From assembly GCF_008271805.1 (NCBI RefSeq), contig NZ_VSRY01000105.1, positions 1 through 48,505 of the forward strand: a stretch of DNA of 48,505 nucleotides. The letters are read 5' to 3'. The position numbers were made by a program, and so were the translations under genes. The notes beneath the pieces are model-generated. The model was not told the origin of the DNA. It saw nothing but the letters and a program-made list of their open reading frames with translations, and made no database searches. The stretch's first letter is position 1. Every line of letters begins with the position of its first letter. Shown one piece after another: positions 32,706-40,781 of the stretch. The DNA comes from Streptomyces sp. TRM49041 (GTDB lineage: Bacteria > Actinomycetota > Actinomycetes > Streptomycetales > Streptomycetaceae).

Positions 32706-34097
32706 CTACCCGACATCGAGACGCAGGAGATCTTCCTCCGTCTCACGCCGGACGATCACCCGCGCCTCGCCGTCCGCGACGGCGACGACCGGCGGGCGGA
32801 GCACATGGTTGTAGTTGCTGGCCATGGAGCGGCAGTAGGCACCCGTGGCAGGCACGGCGAGCAGGTCCCCGGGGGCGACGTCGGCCGGCAGGAAGGCGTC
32901 GCGCACGACGATGTCGCCGCTCTCGCAGTGCTTGCCGACGACGCGGCTGAGCATGGGCTCGGCGTCGGAGGTCCGGGAGACGAGCGCGACGCTGTACTCG
33001 GCGTCGTACAGAGCGGTCCGGATGTTGTCGGACATGCCGCCGTCGACGGAGACGTACGTACGGAGCCCTTCGAGGGGCTTGATGGTGCCGACCTCGTAGA
33101 GGGTGAAGGCGGTGGGGCCGACGATGGCGCGGCCGGGCTCGACGGAGATACGCGGCGTACGGAGCCCGGCGGCGTCGCACTCACGGCCGACGATCTCGCC
33201 GAGGGCCTTGGCGATCTCGTGCGGCTCGCGGGGGTCGTCGTCGGAGGTGTACGCGATCCCGAGCCCACCGCCGAGGTCGATCTCGGGCAGCTCGACGCCG
33301 TGCTCGTCCCGGACCTCGGCGAGCAGCGAGACCACCCGGCGGGCCGCGACCTCGAACCCGGCCATGTCGAAGATCTGGGACCCGATGTGCGAGTGGATGC
33401 CGATGAGTTCGATCCCGTCGAGCCGGAGGGCACGGCGGACGGCCTCGGCGGCCTGCCCGTCGGCGAGGGCGATGCCGAACTTCTGGTCCTCGTGGGCCGT
33501 GGCGATGAACTCGTGGGTGTGCGCCTCGACTCCGACGGTCACACGGATCTGCACGCGCTGGCGCCTGCCGAGGGACTGGGCGATGTGCGAGACGCGGACG
33601 ATCTCCTGGAAGGAGTCGAGCACGATACGGCCGACGCCGGCTTCGACGGCCCGTCGGATCTCCTCGGCGCTCTTGTTGTTGCCGTGGAAGGCGATGCGCT
33701 CGGCGGGCATGCCGGCGGAGAGCGCGGTGGTGAGCTCGCCGCCCGTGCAGACGTCGAGGTTGAGCCCCTCCTCGTCCAGCCACCGGACGACGGCCCGGGA
33801 GAGAAACGCCTTGCCCGCGTAGAAGACGTCGGCGTCCTTGCCGAAAGCGTCGGCCCAGGCTCGGCAGCGGGCGCGGAAGTCGGCTTCGTCCAGGAAGTAG
33901 GCGGGCGTGCCGAACTCCTCGGCGAGCGCGGTGACTTCGATGCCCCCGACGGTGACGACGCCGTTCTCGTTCCGCCGGACGGTCCGGGCCCAGACCTTTT
34001 CGTCGAGGCGGTTGAGATCGGCGGGGGGCGCGCTGTAGTGGCCCTCGGGGAGGACGTCGGCGTGGCGGGGCCCGGCGGGGTGCGCTGAACGGCTCAT
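32706..34097 (-). CDS. lysA: Diaminopimelate decarboxylase
   Basis: A 463-residue PLP enzyme of the alanine-racemase fold that makes lysine from meso-diaminopimelate. Motifs in order: [12 protein letters not shown] (PLP Lys), [37 protein letters not shown], and the active-site Cys in [10 protein letters not shown]. The N-terminal extension of about 45 residues ([16 protein letters not shown]) is common in actinobacterial LysA. It lies 13 nt after the ArgS-related gene and likely shares its transcript. Confidence 0.97.
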   Translation of the reverse strand: MSRSAHPAGPRHADVLPEGHYSAPPADLNRLDEKVWARTVRRNENGVVTVGGIEVTALAEEFGTPAYFLDEADFRARCRAWADAFGKDADVFYAGKAFLSRAVVRWLDEEGLNLDVCTGGELTTALSAGMPAERIAFHGNNKSAEEIRRAVEAGVGRIVLDSFQEIVRVSHIAQSLGRRQRVQIRVTVGVEAHTHEFIATAHEDQKFGIALADGQAAEAVRRALRLDGIELIGIHSHIGSQIFDMAGFEVAARRVVSLLAEVRDEHGVELPEIDLGGGLGIAYTSDDDPREPHEIAKALGEIVGRECDAAGLRTPRISVEPGRAIVGPTAFTLYEVGTIKPLEGLRTYVSVDGGMSDNIRTALYDAEYSVALVSRTSDAEPMLSRVVGKHCESGDIVVRDAFLPADVAPGDLLAVPATGAYCRSMASNYNHVLRPPVVAVADGEARVIVRRETEEDLLRLDVG

Positions 34098-34110
34098 GTC
34101 TGTGGCTCTC

Positions 34111-35109
34111 TCAGAGATGGTCGGGGGCACTGATGCCGAGCAGGGACAGGCCGCCGGCGAGCACCGTCCCGGCGGCTTCGGCGAGGGCGAGCCGGGAGCG
34201 GTGGGCGGCCGTGGGTTTCTCGTCCCCACGGGGCAGCACGGTGTGCTGGAACCCGAGGAGGGCGTCCGCGGTCGCCTCCAGGTGCCGCGCGAGCCGGTCG
34301 GGCGCGCGGTGCCGGGCGGCGCCGAGCAGGACGGAGGCGTGGTCGACGAGGGCACCGGTCAGCACCGCGGCGTCCACCGGGACCTCGTAGGCACTGTCCA
34401 CGCCCAGCGCGGCGGCGTTACGGAGGAGGGCGCGGGCGCGGGAGTGGGCGTACTGGACGGTGAAGAGCGAGTTGACCGCCTCGCTCTGGCGGAGCAGCGG
34501 CTCCGCGTCCAGGACCCGGTCGTGCGGCGCGGGCCGGAGCAGCGCCCACCGGGCGGCGTCGGGCCCGAGGGCGGCGTGGACGTCGTAGTGCGCGGGGAGG
34601 GCGTGGAGCTCCTGCGCCCCGTCGGTGGTGACGCGGGCGGGGGCGCCCTGGGAGCGGAGGAGGGTGACGACGGTGTCGGTGAGGACGGCGAGGCGGGGTT
34701 CGCCAGGGGGCGGGAAGCTGACGAGCGCGGCGTCGAGGTGACGCAGTGCCTCCCCGTGCCCGTACCGCCCCTTCTCGGCGAGGACGCGCTCGACGAGGAG
34801 CTGGTCACCCTCGGCGCGGGTATCGGCGCGGAGGGTGAGGTTCAGGAACCCGGGCCCCGTGATGTCGACGCGCTCGATGCCGGGCGCGTCCAGGAGCCGC
34901 TCCCGAAGCACCTCGGCGACCCGCCGGGGCGGCAGCGCGGCGGGCCCGGCCAGCTGCAGGGCGGCGTTCGTGGCCCAGTCCCCGCACCCACCCGGCCGCG
35001 GCCGCTCGACAACCACCCGCCGCGGCACCTCGACGGCGCGCAGCACACCATCACCGACGGCACGACGCACGGCGCGCAGCACGGTGAGGGAGAGATCAGC
35101 GGGGGTCAC
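34111..35109 (-). CDS. nrtL: ArgS-related protein lacking the catalytic domain
   Basis: A 332-residue protein with the N-terminal additional domain of arginyl-tRNA synthetase (about 1-100, [17 protein letters not shown] to GPGFLNLTL) joined to a DALR anticodon-binding domain (about 200-332). The HIGH and KMSKS catalytic motifs and most of the Rossmann domain are absent; full ArgS is about 550-590 residues. A short sequence ([27 protein letters not shown]) fills the place of the missing domain. NrtL is the name I recall for this family. GTG 35109 lacks a ribosome binding site, and TACGCT lies 7 nt upstream, so translation is probably leaderless. It occupies the argS position of the ancestral argS-lysA pair. 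Confidence 0.85.
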   Translation of the reverse strand: MTPADLSLTVLRAVRRAVGDGVLRAVEVPRRVVVERPRPGGCGDWATNAALQLAGPAALPPRRVAEVLRERLLDAPGIERVDITGPGFLNLTLRADTRAEGDQLLVERVLAEKGRYGHGEALRHLDAALVSFPPPGEPRLAVLTDTVVTLLRSQGAPARVTTDGAQELHALPAHYDVHAALGPDAARWALLRPAPHDRVLDAEPLLRQSEAVNSLFTVQYAHSRARALLRNAAALGVDSAYEVPVDAAVLTGALVDHASVLLGAARHRAPDRLARHLEATADALLGFQHTVLPRGDEKPTAAHRSRLALAEAAGTVLAGGLSLLGISAPDHL

Positions 35110-35537
35110 GGGGACAAGCGTAGGCGAGGAGGGGGGTGGGTACGCGAACCGGTTTCGGCATGCGGGCAGGGGGTGGGTGCGGGAGGGGCGGGTGGGGGCG
35201 CGGGGGTGCGGGTGCGGGGATACGGCTTGGGGGCCTGCGGGGCAGCGGATGGGGGGCGGCGGGGGCGTGTCAGGGGCTGCAAGTGAGGTGGGTGCCGCGA
35301 GGGTGCCGCGTGTGGGGCGCGGCACCGGGTCCGACGGGGGGCGGATGCAGGTCGACCGGGGCCGGGGGCGCACGGAGCCGCGGGGCCGGTGAGCGGACCA
35401 CTGCGGCGGACGCCACAGGAGCCGACCCCGCCTCAGGAGCCGGCCCCGCCTCAGGTGGCGCGGCGCCAAGTGGGGCGCACGGCGGGGCCACGGACTCCAA
35501 ACAGGCGTCCGCGGCCCGTCTCCGCGGCGGGCGCCGC
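35110..35537. other. Low-complexity intergenic region with an 18-bp tandem repeat
   Basis: This 428-nt stretch is dominated by G-rich runs on the plus strand (around 35125-35300), followed by two tandem 18-bp units (35418-35435 and 35436-35453, one mismatch) and a partial third copy. Reading frames here give only Pro/Ala/Gly-rich translations and no family signal. It separates the core cluster from the receiver gene. Confidence 0.5.
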
Positions 35538-36008
35538 TCAACCCCGCGTCGTACCGGCGTGGCCGGCGCCGTGGCGGCCGTCCATGGGGGGCGGCATCAA
35601 CCGCCGTACGAGCCGGACGAGCTCCGCGGGCTCGAAGGGCTTGGCAAGGAAGGCGTCCACCCCGACGTCGAGTCCGCTCTCCACCTCGTCCTGGCTGCAC
35701 GCACTGATGATCGCGACCGGCAGCTGCCGGGTCCGCGCGTCGCTCCGCAGCCGCGCGGCCGTACGCAGACCGTCCAGGCGCGGCATGACCACGTCGAGCG
35801 TCACCACATCGGGGCGGAACCGATGGACGACTTCCAGACACTCGGCACCGTCGGCCGCGGTCACCACCTCGAAGCCCTCCAGCTCGAGGTTGACCCTGAT
35901 CAACTGCCGGATCACCCGGTTGTCGTCGACAACCAGCACCCGACCAGGCACGCCTGACACAACTCGAGAGTAGGTCCCGCCCAGCCCCCGCGTCCGGCTT
36001 TTCGCCAC
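35538..36008 (-). CDS. Single-domain response regulator
   Basis: A 156-residue protein that is essentially one receiver domain: RVLVVDDN with the acidic pair, phosphoacceptor Asp in DVVTLDVVMPRLDG, Ser switch in VAIISACS and Lys in FLAKPFEP. There is no DNA-binding domain, so it acts by protein contacts or as a phosphorelay intermediate. No kinase gene is adjacent. GTG 36008 has GAAGG 5 nt upstream; GTG 35951 (PGRVLVVDDN) is an alternative start that would better fit a minimal receiver. Confidence 0.85.
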   Translation of the reverse strand: MAKSRTRGLGGTYSRVVSGVPGRVLVVDDNRVIRQLIRVNLELEGFEVVTAADGAECLEVVHRFRPDVVTLDVVMPRLDGLRTAARLRSDARTRQLPVAIISACSQDEVESGLDVGVDAFLAKPFEPAELVRLVRRLMPPPMDGRHGAGHAGTTRG

Positions 36009-36083
36009 TTCCGCCTTCAGCGGGCGACCTCACGCCAACCAACCACGGGAAATACCTGTTCACAGGCACCCATCGGGAGCTGG

Positions 36084-36089
36084 TAGGGT
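36084..36089 (+). promoter_or_regulatory. Candidate -10 box of the tRNA-Arg gene
   Basis: TAGGGT lies about 30 nt before the mature tRNA 5' end. A weak TTCACA sits 19 bp upstream of it. Only the -10 match is reasonable, so this is a tentative call. Confidence 0.3.
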
Positions 36090-36118
36090 TCTACCCGTCG
36101 CCGCGAAACACGGCGGAC

Positions 36119-36190
36119 GCCCCCGTAGCTCAGGGGATAGAGCAACGGCCTCCGGAGCCGTGTGCGCAGGTTCGAATCCTGCCGGGGGCA
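36119..36190 (+). tRNA. tRNA-Arg (anticodon CCG)
   Basis: A complete cloverleaf of 72 nt: acceptor arms GCCCCCG/CGGGGGC, D-stem GCTC/GAGC, anticodon arm ACGGC-CTCCGGA-GCCGT with anticodon CCG (reads CGG), and T-arm GCAGG-TTCGAAT-CCTGC. The discriminator is A36190 and CCA is not encoded. Its 3' end is the probable integration site of the adjacent element, because the integrase gene begins about 210 nt downstream. The tRNA itself remains intact. Confidence 0.97.
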
Positions 36191-36210
36191 CCGCAGATCA
36201 GGTGCCTAAA

Positions 36211-36249
36211 AGGCCCTCTGATCAGGCAATACGCCAGATCGGAGGGCCT
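36211..36249. terminator. Hairpin just downstream of the tRNA-Arg
   Basis: AGGCCCTCTGATC (36211-36223) and GATCGGAGGGCCT (36237-36249) form a 13-bp stem with one G-T pair and a 13-nt loop, beginning 20 nt after the tRNA. It could end the tRNA transcript. It lies within the part expected to be attL-proximal DNA of the integrated element. Confidence 0.6.
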
Positions 36250-36346
36250 GCAGCTATCTGCAGCCAAGCGCCACCGAATGCACCCGTAGGACAGCCCCTG
36301 CGGGACATACGCGGGATCGGACATTGACTGACCTTTAGGGCTTGCC

Positions 36347-36385
36347 GGAACAAAAGAAACACCCCGAGGCGTCCACCTCGGGGTG
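36347..36385 (-). terminator. Intrinsic terminator of the integrase gene
   Basis: CACCCCGAGG and CCTCGGGGTG (36360-36369 with 36376-36385) form a perfect 10-bp stem with a 6-nt loop. On the minus strand it is followed by GTTTCTTTTGTTC, a clear T-tract. This classical intrinsic form is unlike the tail-less hairpins elsewhere in the window, which fits a foreign origin. Confidence 0.85.
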
Positions 36386-36401
36386 CTAAGTGTGACCATT
36401 G

Positions 36402-37778
36402 TCACGCGTATTCGAGTAGCAGTTTCTCGATCCGCTGGTTGGCGACGACATGCCTCCCGTGGAGACATTTCGCGTATCTAGCGAGCAGGACCTCTACTGT
36501 GTTCCCGGCGCGCTCGGCAACCTCTGTCGGGTCCACGCCAGCGTTGAGCCAGGTCGAAAGCGCCGAGTGCCGGAGATCGTACGGGCAGTCGGCCAGAGGG
36601 CTGGCGACGAGTTCCGGCGGAAGGGCGAACTCGCGGGCTTCGGTCCAGACACGCGAGTAGGTCGAGGAGCCCACCAGACCGCCACGCTCGTTAAAGAACA
36701 GCCGGCCGTCGTCGGCGGTGCCGAAGGTGTCGATACTCTCCCGCCACATCGCCACCAAGACGGGCGGAAGCGGCGTAGGCCGCACCTCCTCCGGGGCGCG
36801 GTTCTTCAGCCCGCGGTCGTCGTGCACCTCGCCCGTCTTCGTCCACTTCTTTCCCGCAGTCGGCCGCGTGCGGTGAAGGTTGGCCAGACCCCAACCCTCG
36901 TTCGGGAGGTGGCAGTCCTGGATGGCGACGCCAACCGCTTCCGCCGGCCGCATACCGGCGTAGTACATGCCACCGAACAGCCCGACCAAGCGACGCCCTC
37001 GGGCACGGTTGTAACCCCCCACGTACGAGACGGCCCCCAGGAGATTCGAAGCCTGCTGAGGGTTAGCGACCACGCGAGGATCGACGGGAACGACTCTAGG
37101 CGGCTTCTTTACGGCAACTCCGTGAACGGGGTTCTCATCAAGCTCCCCCAGCTCGGTCGCATAGTTGAGAGCATTGACGAGCACCTTGCGCTTCCGTTTA
37201 AAGGTCTCGCTGCTCGCCGCCTCCCCGTTGAGTTTGAGCTTGAGGGCCTCCAGCACTCCCCGCATCACAGCGGGCTTTTTCAGGTCGGCGAGCGGCGGCG
37301 AATTCTTAGCCAGCCAGTCGATCACAGCCCTCGCCTCGGGCGGAACGTCGCGTTCATCCGGGCCGGGCAACACGAACGCCCAGTCGCGCAGAGCCCTCTG
37401 CATGCCCTCATCCGACGGTCGGCCGGAGCGCATGGGGGCGAGTGCCTTCGTGACTCCCGTCAGCGCCTCGTTGATCTCATCACGGTAATTCGGTGCAGCG
37501 TGCGGCCACTTCATACGCAGGTACTTCAAAGCAAAGGCGTACCAAGTGAGAAGCGGCCCCTGCTCCTCCATCGAAGGAGGAAGCCCGGTCACCGTGTCAA
37601 ACTGTTCCCCGTTCTCCTGCGCCATGAGGAGCTGAGCCCGCAGCTTGTCTGCAAGGCCCTTGGTGCGGCGCGACCGAGAAATCTCGCGGCTGGCTACCGT
37701 CCAACGGACCTCGTAGGTGTCTTTCCCTTGCCGAGATTTCGGCCTGACGCCCCATATTCGAACGTCGGTCGTTTTCAA
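36402..37778 (-). CDS. int: Tyrosine-family site-specific integrase
   Basis: A 458-residue phage/ICE-type integrase. An N-terminal arm-binding part (RGKDTYEVRWTVASREISRS-like start) and a core-binding helical domain (about 75-215) precede the catalytic domain. Catalytic residues visible are Arg277 (GMRPAEAVG), Arg403-His404 (YDLRHSALS) and Tyr435 (LLARYAKC). The position usually held by His in LGH reads AGN (Asn426). ATG 37778 overlaps the excisionase-like stop by 4 nt. It reads toward the adjacent tRNA-Arg gene, the expected attachment site, and ends at a T-tailed terminator. Confidence 0.93.
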   Translation of the reverse strand: MKTTDVRIWGVRPKSRQGKDTYEVRWTVASREISRSRRTKGLADKLRAQLLMAQENGEQFDTVTGLPPSMEEQGPLLTWYAFALKYLRMKWPHAAPNYRDEINEALTGVTKALAPMRSGRPSDEGMQRALRDWAFVLPGPDERDVPPEARAVIDWLAKNSPPLADLKKPAVMRGVLEALKLKLNGEAASSETFKRKRKVLVNALNYATELGELDENPVHGVAVKKPPRVVPVDPRVVANPQQASNLLGAVSYVGGYNRARGRRLVGLFGGMYYAGMRPAEAVGVAIQDCHLPNEGWGLANLHRTRPTAGKKWTKTGEVHDDRGLKNRAPEEVRPTPLPPVLVAMWRESIDTFGTADDGRLFFNERGGLVGSSTYSRVWTEAREFALPPELVASPLADCPYDLRHSALSTWLNAGVDPTEVAERAGNTVEVLLARYAKCLHGRHVVANQRIEKLLLEYA

Positions 37779-38023
37779 GCTGCTGCTTCCTCTCTCTCAT
37801 GCAGCCAATCCATGAAGGCACTCCGCCATACACGCAGCTCCCCATTCGGGAGCTTAAGGACTGCGGGGCCAGTGCCCATTTCTCGCCAACGGTAGAAAGT
37901 TCGGCGAGAGACACACAGCTCCGCCAGCAGTTCGGGCACCGTCATAAGATCGTCGCGCTTGTCGGCTCTCTTCACGAGAACACTCGTCCGCTGGCCGCTG
38001 GGAGTTCCAGCCCTGTATTGCAT
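37775..38023 (-). CDS. xis: Excisionase-like helix-turn-helix protein
   Basis: A small basic protein of about 82 residues. The MerR/AlpA-like winged helix is seen in LMTVPELLAELCVSRRTFYRW followed by GPAVLKLPNGELRVWRSAFMDWL, the usual pattern of excisionases that direct element excision. ATG 38023 is chosen because AAGGA lies 7 nt upstream; a longer frame from GTG 38056 and shorter starts exist. It is translationally coupled to the integrase (ATGA overlap), so the two are probably co-transcribed. Confidence 0.82.
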   Translation of the reverse strand: MQYRAGTPSGQRTSVLVKRADKRDDLMTVPELLAELCVSRRTFYRWREMGTGPAVLKLPNGELRVWRSAFMDWLHEREEAAA

Positions 38024-38213
38024 GCACGGTTCCTTGCAGAGTGACTGCTGCCACACAGCAGAGCCGTCTGGCGATTACCGTTCACGCCAAGGTGCGGGCT
38101 GGACACACTCGCCGAGTCCCAGCAAGACATCCGCTAAGGAGACGACGACCAGAGATCCCGCCCGCGCCGGAGCCACCGCCAAGTGTCGGCGCGAACAGCA
38201 TCAATAGTCCGCG

Positions 38214-38242
38214 CGATCGCCGGTTTGGCTAACCGGCGATCG
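38214..38242. repeat. Perfect 12-bp inverted repeat upstream of xis
   Basis: CGATCGCCGGTT and AACCGGCGATCG flank a 5-nt centre TGGCT. It lies about 190 nt upstream of the excisionase-like start. It could be an operator, a terminator for upstream reading, or an arm-type binding site of the recombinase. Confidence 0.55.
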
Positions 38243-38518
38243 TCGGCTATGTTCCGCTCGCGCCCCGCCCCTCTCCGCCTGGTGTGGCCGACCACGGCAT
38301 CAATCCATACACGGTCAGGTGTCTGCTCCCCTTTTGGTCCGCAACCGATAGCTTCGCCTCGCCGAGGTGAAGGTGTAGAGGGGACGGACAGCCAGCGAGA
38401 CCGAGCGGAGCGCATGCATCGACGGAAGAGATTCCTCATCGTGTCCCGGTGGGTCATTCGCCGACCGTGTGCTTCCGGGGTGTTGTACGTTGACATGGCT
38501 CCGGAAAGTGTTCCAGTC

Positions 38519-38592
38519 CTTTGAGGCCCTTTATCGTCTGCCGTGAGCGAATGAGTCCCTTGGGGCGCTTTCTCGTCTGCCGTCGGCGAATG
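38519..38592 (+). repeat. Two imperfect 35-bp direct repeats
   Basis: Copies at 38519-38553 and 38558-38592 share CGTCTGCCGT and GCGAATG and match at about 29 of 35 positions, with a 39-bp period. They lie in the gene-poor stretch between the integrase module and the Wadjet-like operon. Possible roles are iteron-like protein binding or regulation; nothing else supports one over another. Confidence 0.5.
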
Positions 38593-38772
38593 CGGGCAGC
38601 AGGTGCAGCATCACCCGGACCTGCTGCCAGCCATCTGGCGCTGAGGAGAGTGCCAGCCCCCCTCACAGAGCCTGCGGACGGCCTCAGCGGCGAGGGCGTA
38701 GTTGCCGCCGAACGGTCAGCCTGCTCATCCGGTCACAGCCGCACTGCGCAGCGCGATAGATAGCAGATGATC

Positions 38773-38796
38773 CCCGGTTAGCGAAACCGGGTTTCT
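38773..38796 (+). terminator. Hairpin with short T-tract upstream of the Wadjet-like operon
   Basis: CCCGGTT and AACCGGG form a 7-bp stem with a 5-nt loop, followed on the plus strand by TTTCTG. It would insulate the downstream operon from plus-strand read-through. Confidence 0.5.
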
Positions 38797-39182
38797 GTGG
38801 ATCGTTGCATGTCGTCCGCGCTGGCCATCTGGCGGTGGGAAAGTGCGGACTTCTCTTCAGTCCCGGGTGCCGACTTGGGGTGGAAGAAGGGCAGATCAGG
38901 ACCCACCGACTCCCGGGAGGCTGGCTTGAACGTGTTCACCCACAGACCGGTGCACGCCTCGTCACGGAGGTTATGCGCTGAGCCGGAAGACGCCCATGCC
39001 AAAGACATCGCTACGAGTTGCTCCCGGACAACGGTGGCGCCCTGCACGTACGCACAGGCCCAAAGCGAGAGAGCGTCGAGGTGCCGCTGGTGCCGTCCGC
39101 CGGCATCAAGGCCGGTGGATGCAACCGACCTCCAGGAATCGCCCGTGTGTTCGTTTCCTGATGCATTGTCAGTGCCGTGCTC

Positions 39183-39220
39183 TAGCGTGAATTCCCTGTC
39201 GGATGAGCAGTGTTGGGAGG
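39183..39220 (+). promoter_or_regulatory. Candidate promoter -10 and ribosome binding site of the Wadjet-like operon
   Basis: TAGCGT (39183-39188) fits a Streptomyces -10 box and would start a transcript near 39195 with a leader of about 33 nt. No consensus -35 is seen at the right spacing. GGGAGG (39215-39220) is a strong ribosome binding site 7 nt before GTG 39228. Confidence 0.4.
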
Positions 39221-39227
39221 ATGCCCG

Positions 39228-40781
39228 GTGTTCTTTGGCGACTCGTCTGCGGCGTACGAGAGCATTACGTCGCGGATGAAAGCGCTGGCGGTGGTACGGC
39301 CGCTGCTGGCGCTTGACGACAGCCCGGTGAAGCGGGAGCGGGGCTGGGAGGGCTACCGGCTGGCCGAAGTCGCGCTGACAGCGATTGACTGCGTGACGCT
39401 GCGGATAGGGACACGGTCGGCAGTGCGGCAGGAGGTTGTCGTGGAGGAGGCGGCTGAGTCTGCCGCGCTCCAGATGCCCGGCCGGCCCGGAGGCGAGTAC
39501 CGGGAGGTCGCCCGCTGGGTGGTGGAGCGGCTGATCAATACCGAGAAGCACGACCGGTGTTTCTCGCACGACATCGGCACCGTGACAGCCGACGGTTTCG
39601 TGGTCAAGGACTTCCCGTTCCAGATCCTCAAGGACGTGCCGGACGAGGCCGGGCAAGCGGCGCTGACGGTTACCGATGCGGCCATCACGGTGCTCGTCCA
39701 CGCGGTCGACGTGGACATCGCTTCCGAGCAGATCGCGGCGGAGGCCAAGCTGGAAGCACTGCTCAAGCGCGCGCGGATCAGCGAGGCGTGGCAGGCCGCC
39801 CGCACCGCCCATCTGCAGAGCCTGCGGTATGCCAAGGAACTGCTCGACCGCATGGAGGAGATGAAGCGGAACGTGCGCACTATCGACTGGGAAGCGGACC
39901 TTGAGGGACCCCTGAAGGAAGCCCAGGACCATGTCCAGGACAGGTCCCGGGTAGAGAGTCAGATGAAGCAGCAGGTGGCCCAGCTGCTTGAGGTCACCGA
40001 GGAGGATCACAAGCGGCAGCAGCTGGAGTCGCTGGATGCGTTGATCGGGGACTGCCTGCAGCGGCACTCGATGCTGATCGACATGCTGCTCAAGGTGGTG
40101 CCTGAGTTCCGGCACCAGCAGGACCGGCAGATCTTCGTGGCTCCCGTGGTCCATGCGCGGGTGCACTTGCGCAGCCAGCTCCTGGAGCCGGCGCTGGAGC
40201 TGAGCATCGAGGACAGCCAGCGGCCGTTGGAGGCGTTCGTGCGCGGGGTGCTCGGCCCGGTCCGGCCGCGGGTGATGTACCTGCCGGACTACTTCGAGGC
40301 CCTGATGCGTGTGCCGGAGCAGGACGATGTCGAGCTGGTCGAGGTACACGCCCTGGAGGACTGGGAAGAGGTGCCCGATCTGCCACGGTTCGATGAGGCG
40401 CAGCACGCACTGGTGGACAGACTGCTTGCGTCCGTACCCGGGCAGGGCATCAGGCTGTCGCAGTTGCTTGAACGCGCCCGCCAGTGGGGAGAGGACAGAG
40501 GGCCTGACGATGACACCGACCATTTGCTGGCCATGAAGACGGCGCACCGGTTTAGGCATGTCCCCGTCGCCGAGCTGCTGCGCGGGGAGGAAGCCGTCAT
40601 CGCTGTTGATGACGGGACCTCTCTGGACGATCTGGCCTTCGGTGGCAGCGACTTCTTGTTGATGCCGGCCAAGGGCGAGCCGGTGGGCGACGGAGTTGAT
40701 GCGGGCCCTGGCGCGCAGCCGCCTGACGCGCCAGGGTCTGGCGCCCGGAGCACGAGCGAAGATCTGGAGCCGAGTGCATGA
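39228..40781 (+). CDS. jetA: JetA-like kleisin subunit of a Wadjet-type SMC system
   Basis: A 517-residue soluble protein, first of four coupled genes. The N-terminal part (about 1-170, FFGDSSAAYESITSRMKAL onward) looks like winged-helix and helical segments. A long charged helix (about 180-280, with LQSLRYAKELLDRMEEMKRN and QMKQQVAQLL) is consistent with a kleisin contact to an SMC neck. A C-terminal winged-helix-like part and a disordered tail follow. Kleisin identity is inferred mainly from operon position, size and helix pattern, since no short motif defines the family. GTG 39228 is chosen over GTG 39210 for its ribosome binding site. Its stop overlaps jetB as ATGA. Confidence 0.7.
   Translation: MFFGDSSAAYESITSRMKALAVVRPLLALDDSPVKRERGWEGYRLAEVALTAIDCVTLRIGTRSAVRQEVVVEEAAESAALQMPGRPGGEYREVARWVVERLINTEKHDRCFSHDIGTVTADGFVVKDFPFQILKDVPDEAGQAALTVTDAAITVLVHAVDVDIASEQIAAEAKLEALLKRARISEAWQAARTAHLQSLRYAKELLDRMEEMKRNVRTIDWEADLEGPLKEAQDHVQDRSRVESQMKQQVAQLLEVTEEDHKRQQLESLDALIGDCLQRHSMLIDMLLKVVPEFRHQQDRQIFVAPVVHARVHLRSQLLEPALELSIEDSQRPLEAFVRGVLGPVRPRVMYLPDYFEALMRVPEQDDVELVEVHALEDWEEVPDLPRFDEAQHALVDRLLASVPGQGIRLSQLLERARQWGEDRGPDDDTDHLLAMKTAHRFRHVPVAELLRGEEAVIAVDDGTSLDDLAFGGSDFLLMPAKGEPVGDGVDAGPGAQPPDAPGSGARSTSEDLEPSA

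Larger units (their letters stand above)
38024..39227. other. Gene-poor region between the integrase module and the Wadjet-like operon
   Basis: About 1.2 kb with no convincing gene. It holds a perfect 12-bp inverted repeat (38214-38225 with 38231-38242, loop TGGCT), a consensus -35-like TTGACA at 38490 without a good -10, two imperfect 35-bp direct repeats (38519-38553 and 38558-38592, about 83% identical, 39-bp period), and a hairpin at 38773. The frames present have mixed third-position bases and no family signal; a minus-strand frame ending at 38778 (ending DDMQRSTETRFR) might be a gene remnant. Confidence 0.5.

Noticed and set aside
35270..35500. Minus-strand frame of 76 codons over the 18-bp tandem repeat
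   Set aside because: The translation is Pro/Ala-rich and is explained by the repeat and GC bias; no ribosome binding site.
38134..38496. Minus-strand frame of 120 codons starting MSTYNTPEAHGRRMTH
   Set aside because: A GGAG lies only 2 nt from the ATG, third-position base use is mixed, and the 12-bp inverted repeat lies inside it. Not enough to call a gene.
38490..38520. TTGACA as a plus-strand promoter
   Set aside because: The -35 matches consensus but no TAnnnT box occurs 16-19 bp downstream.
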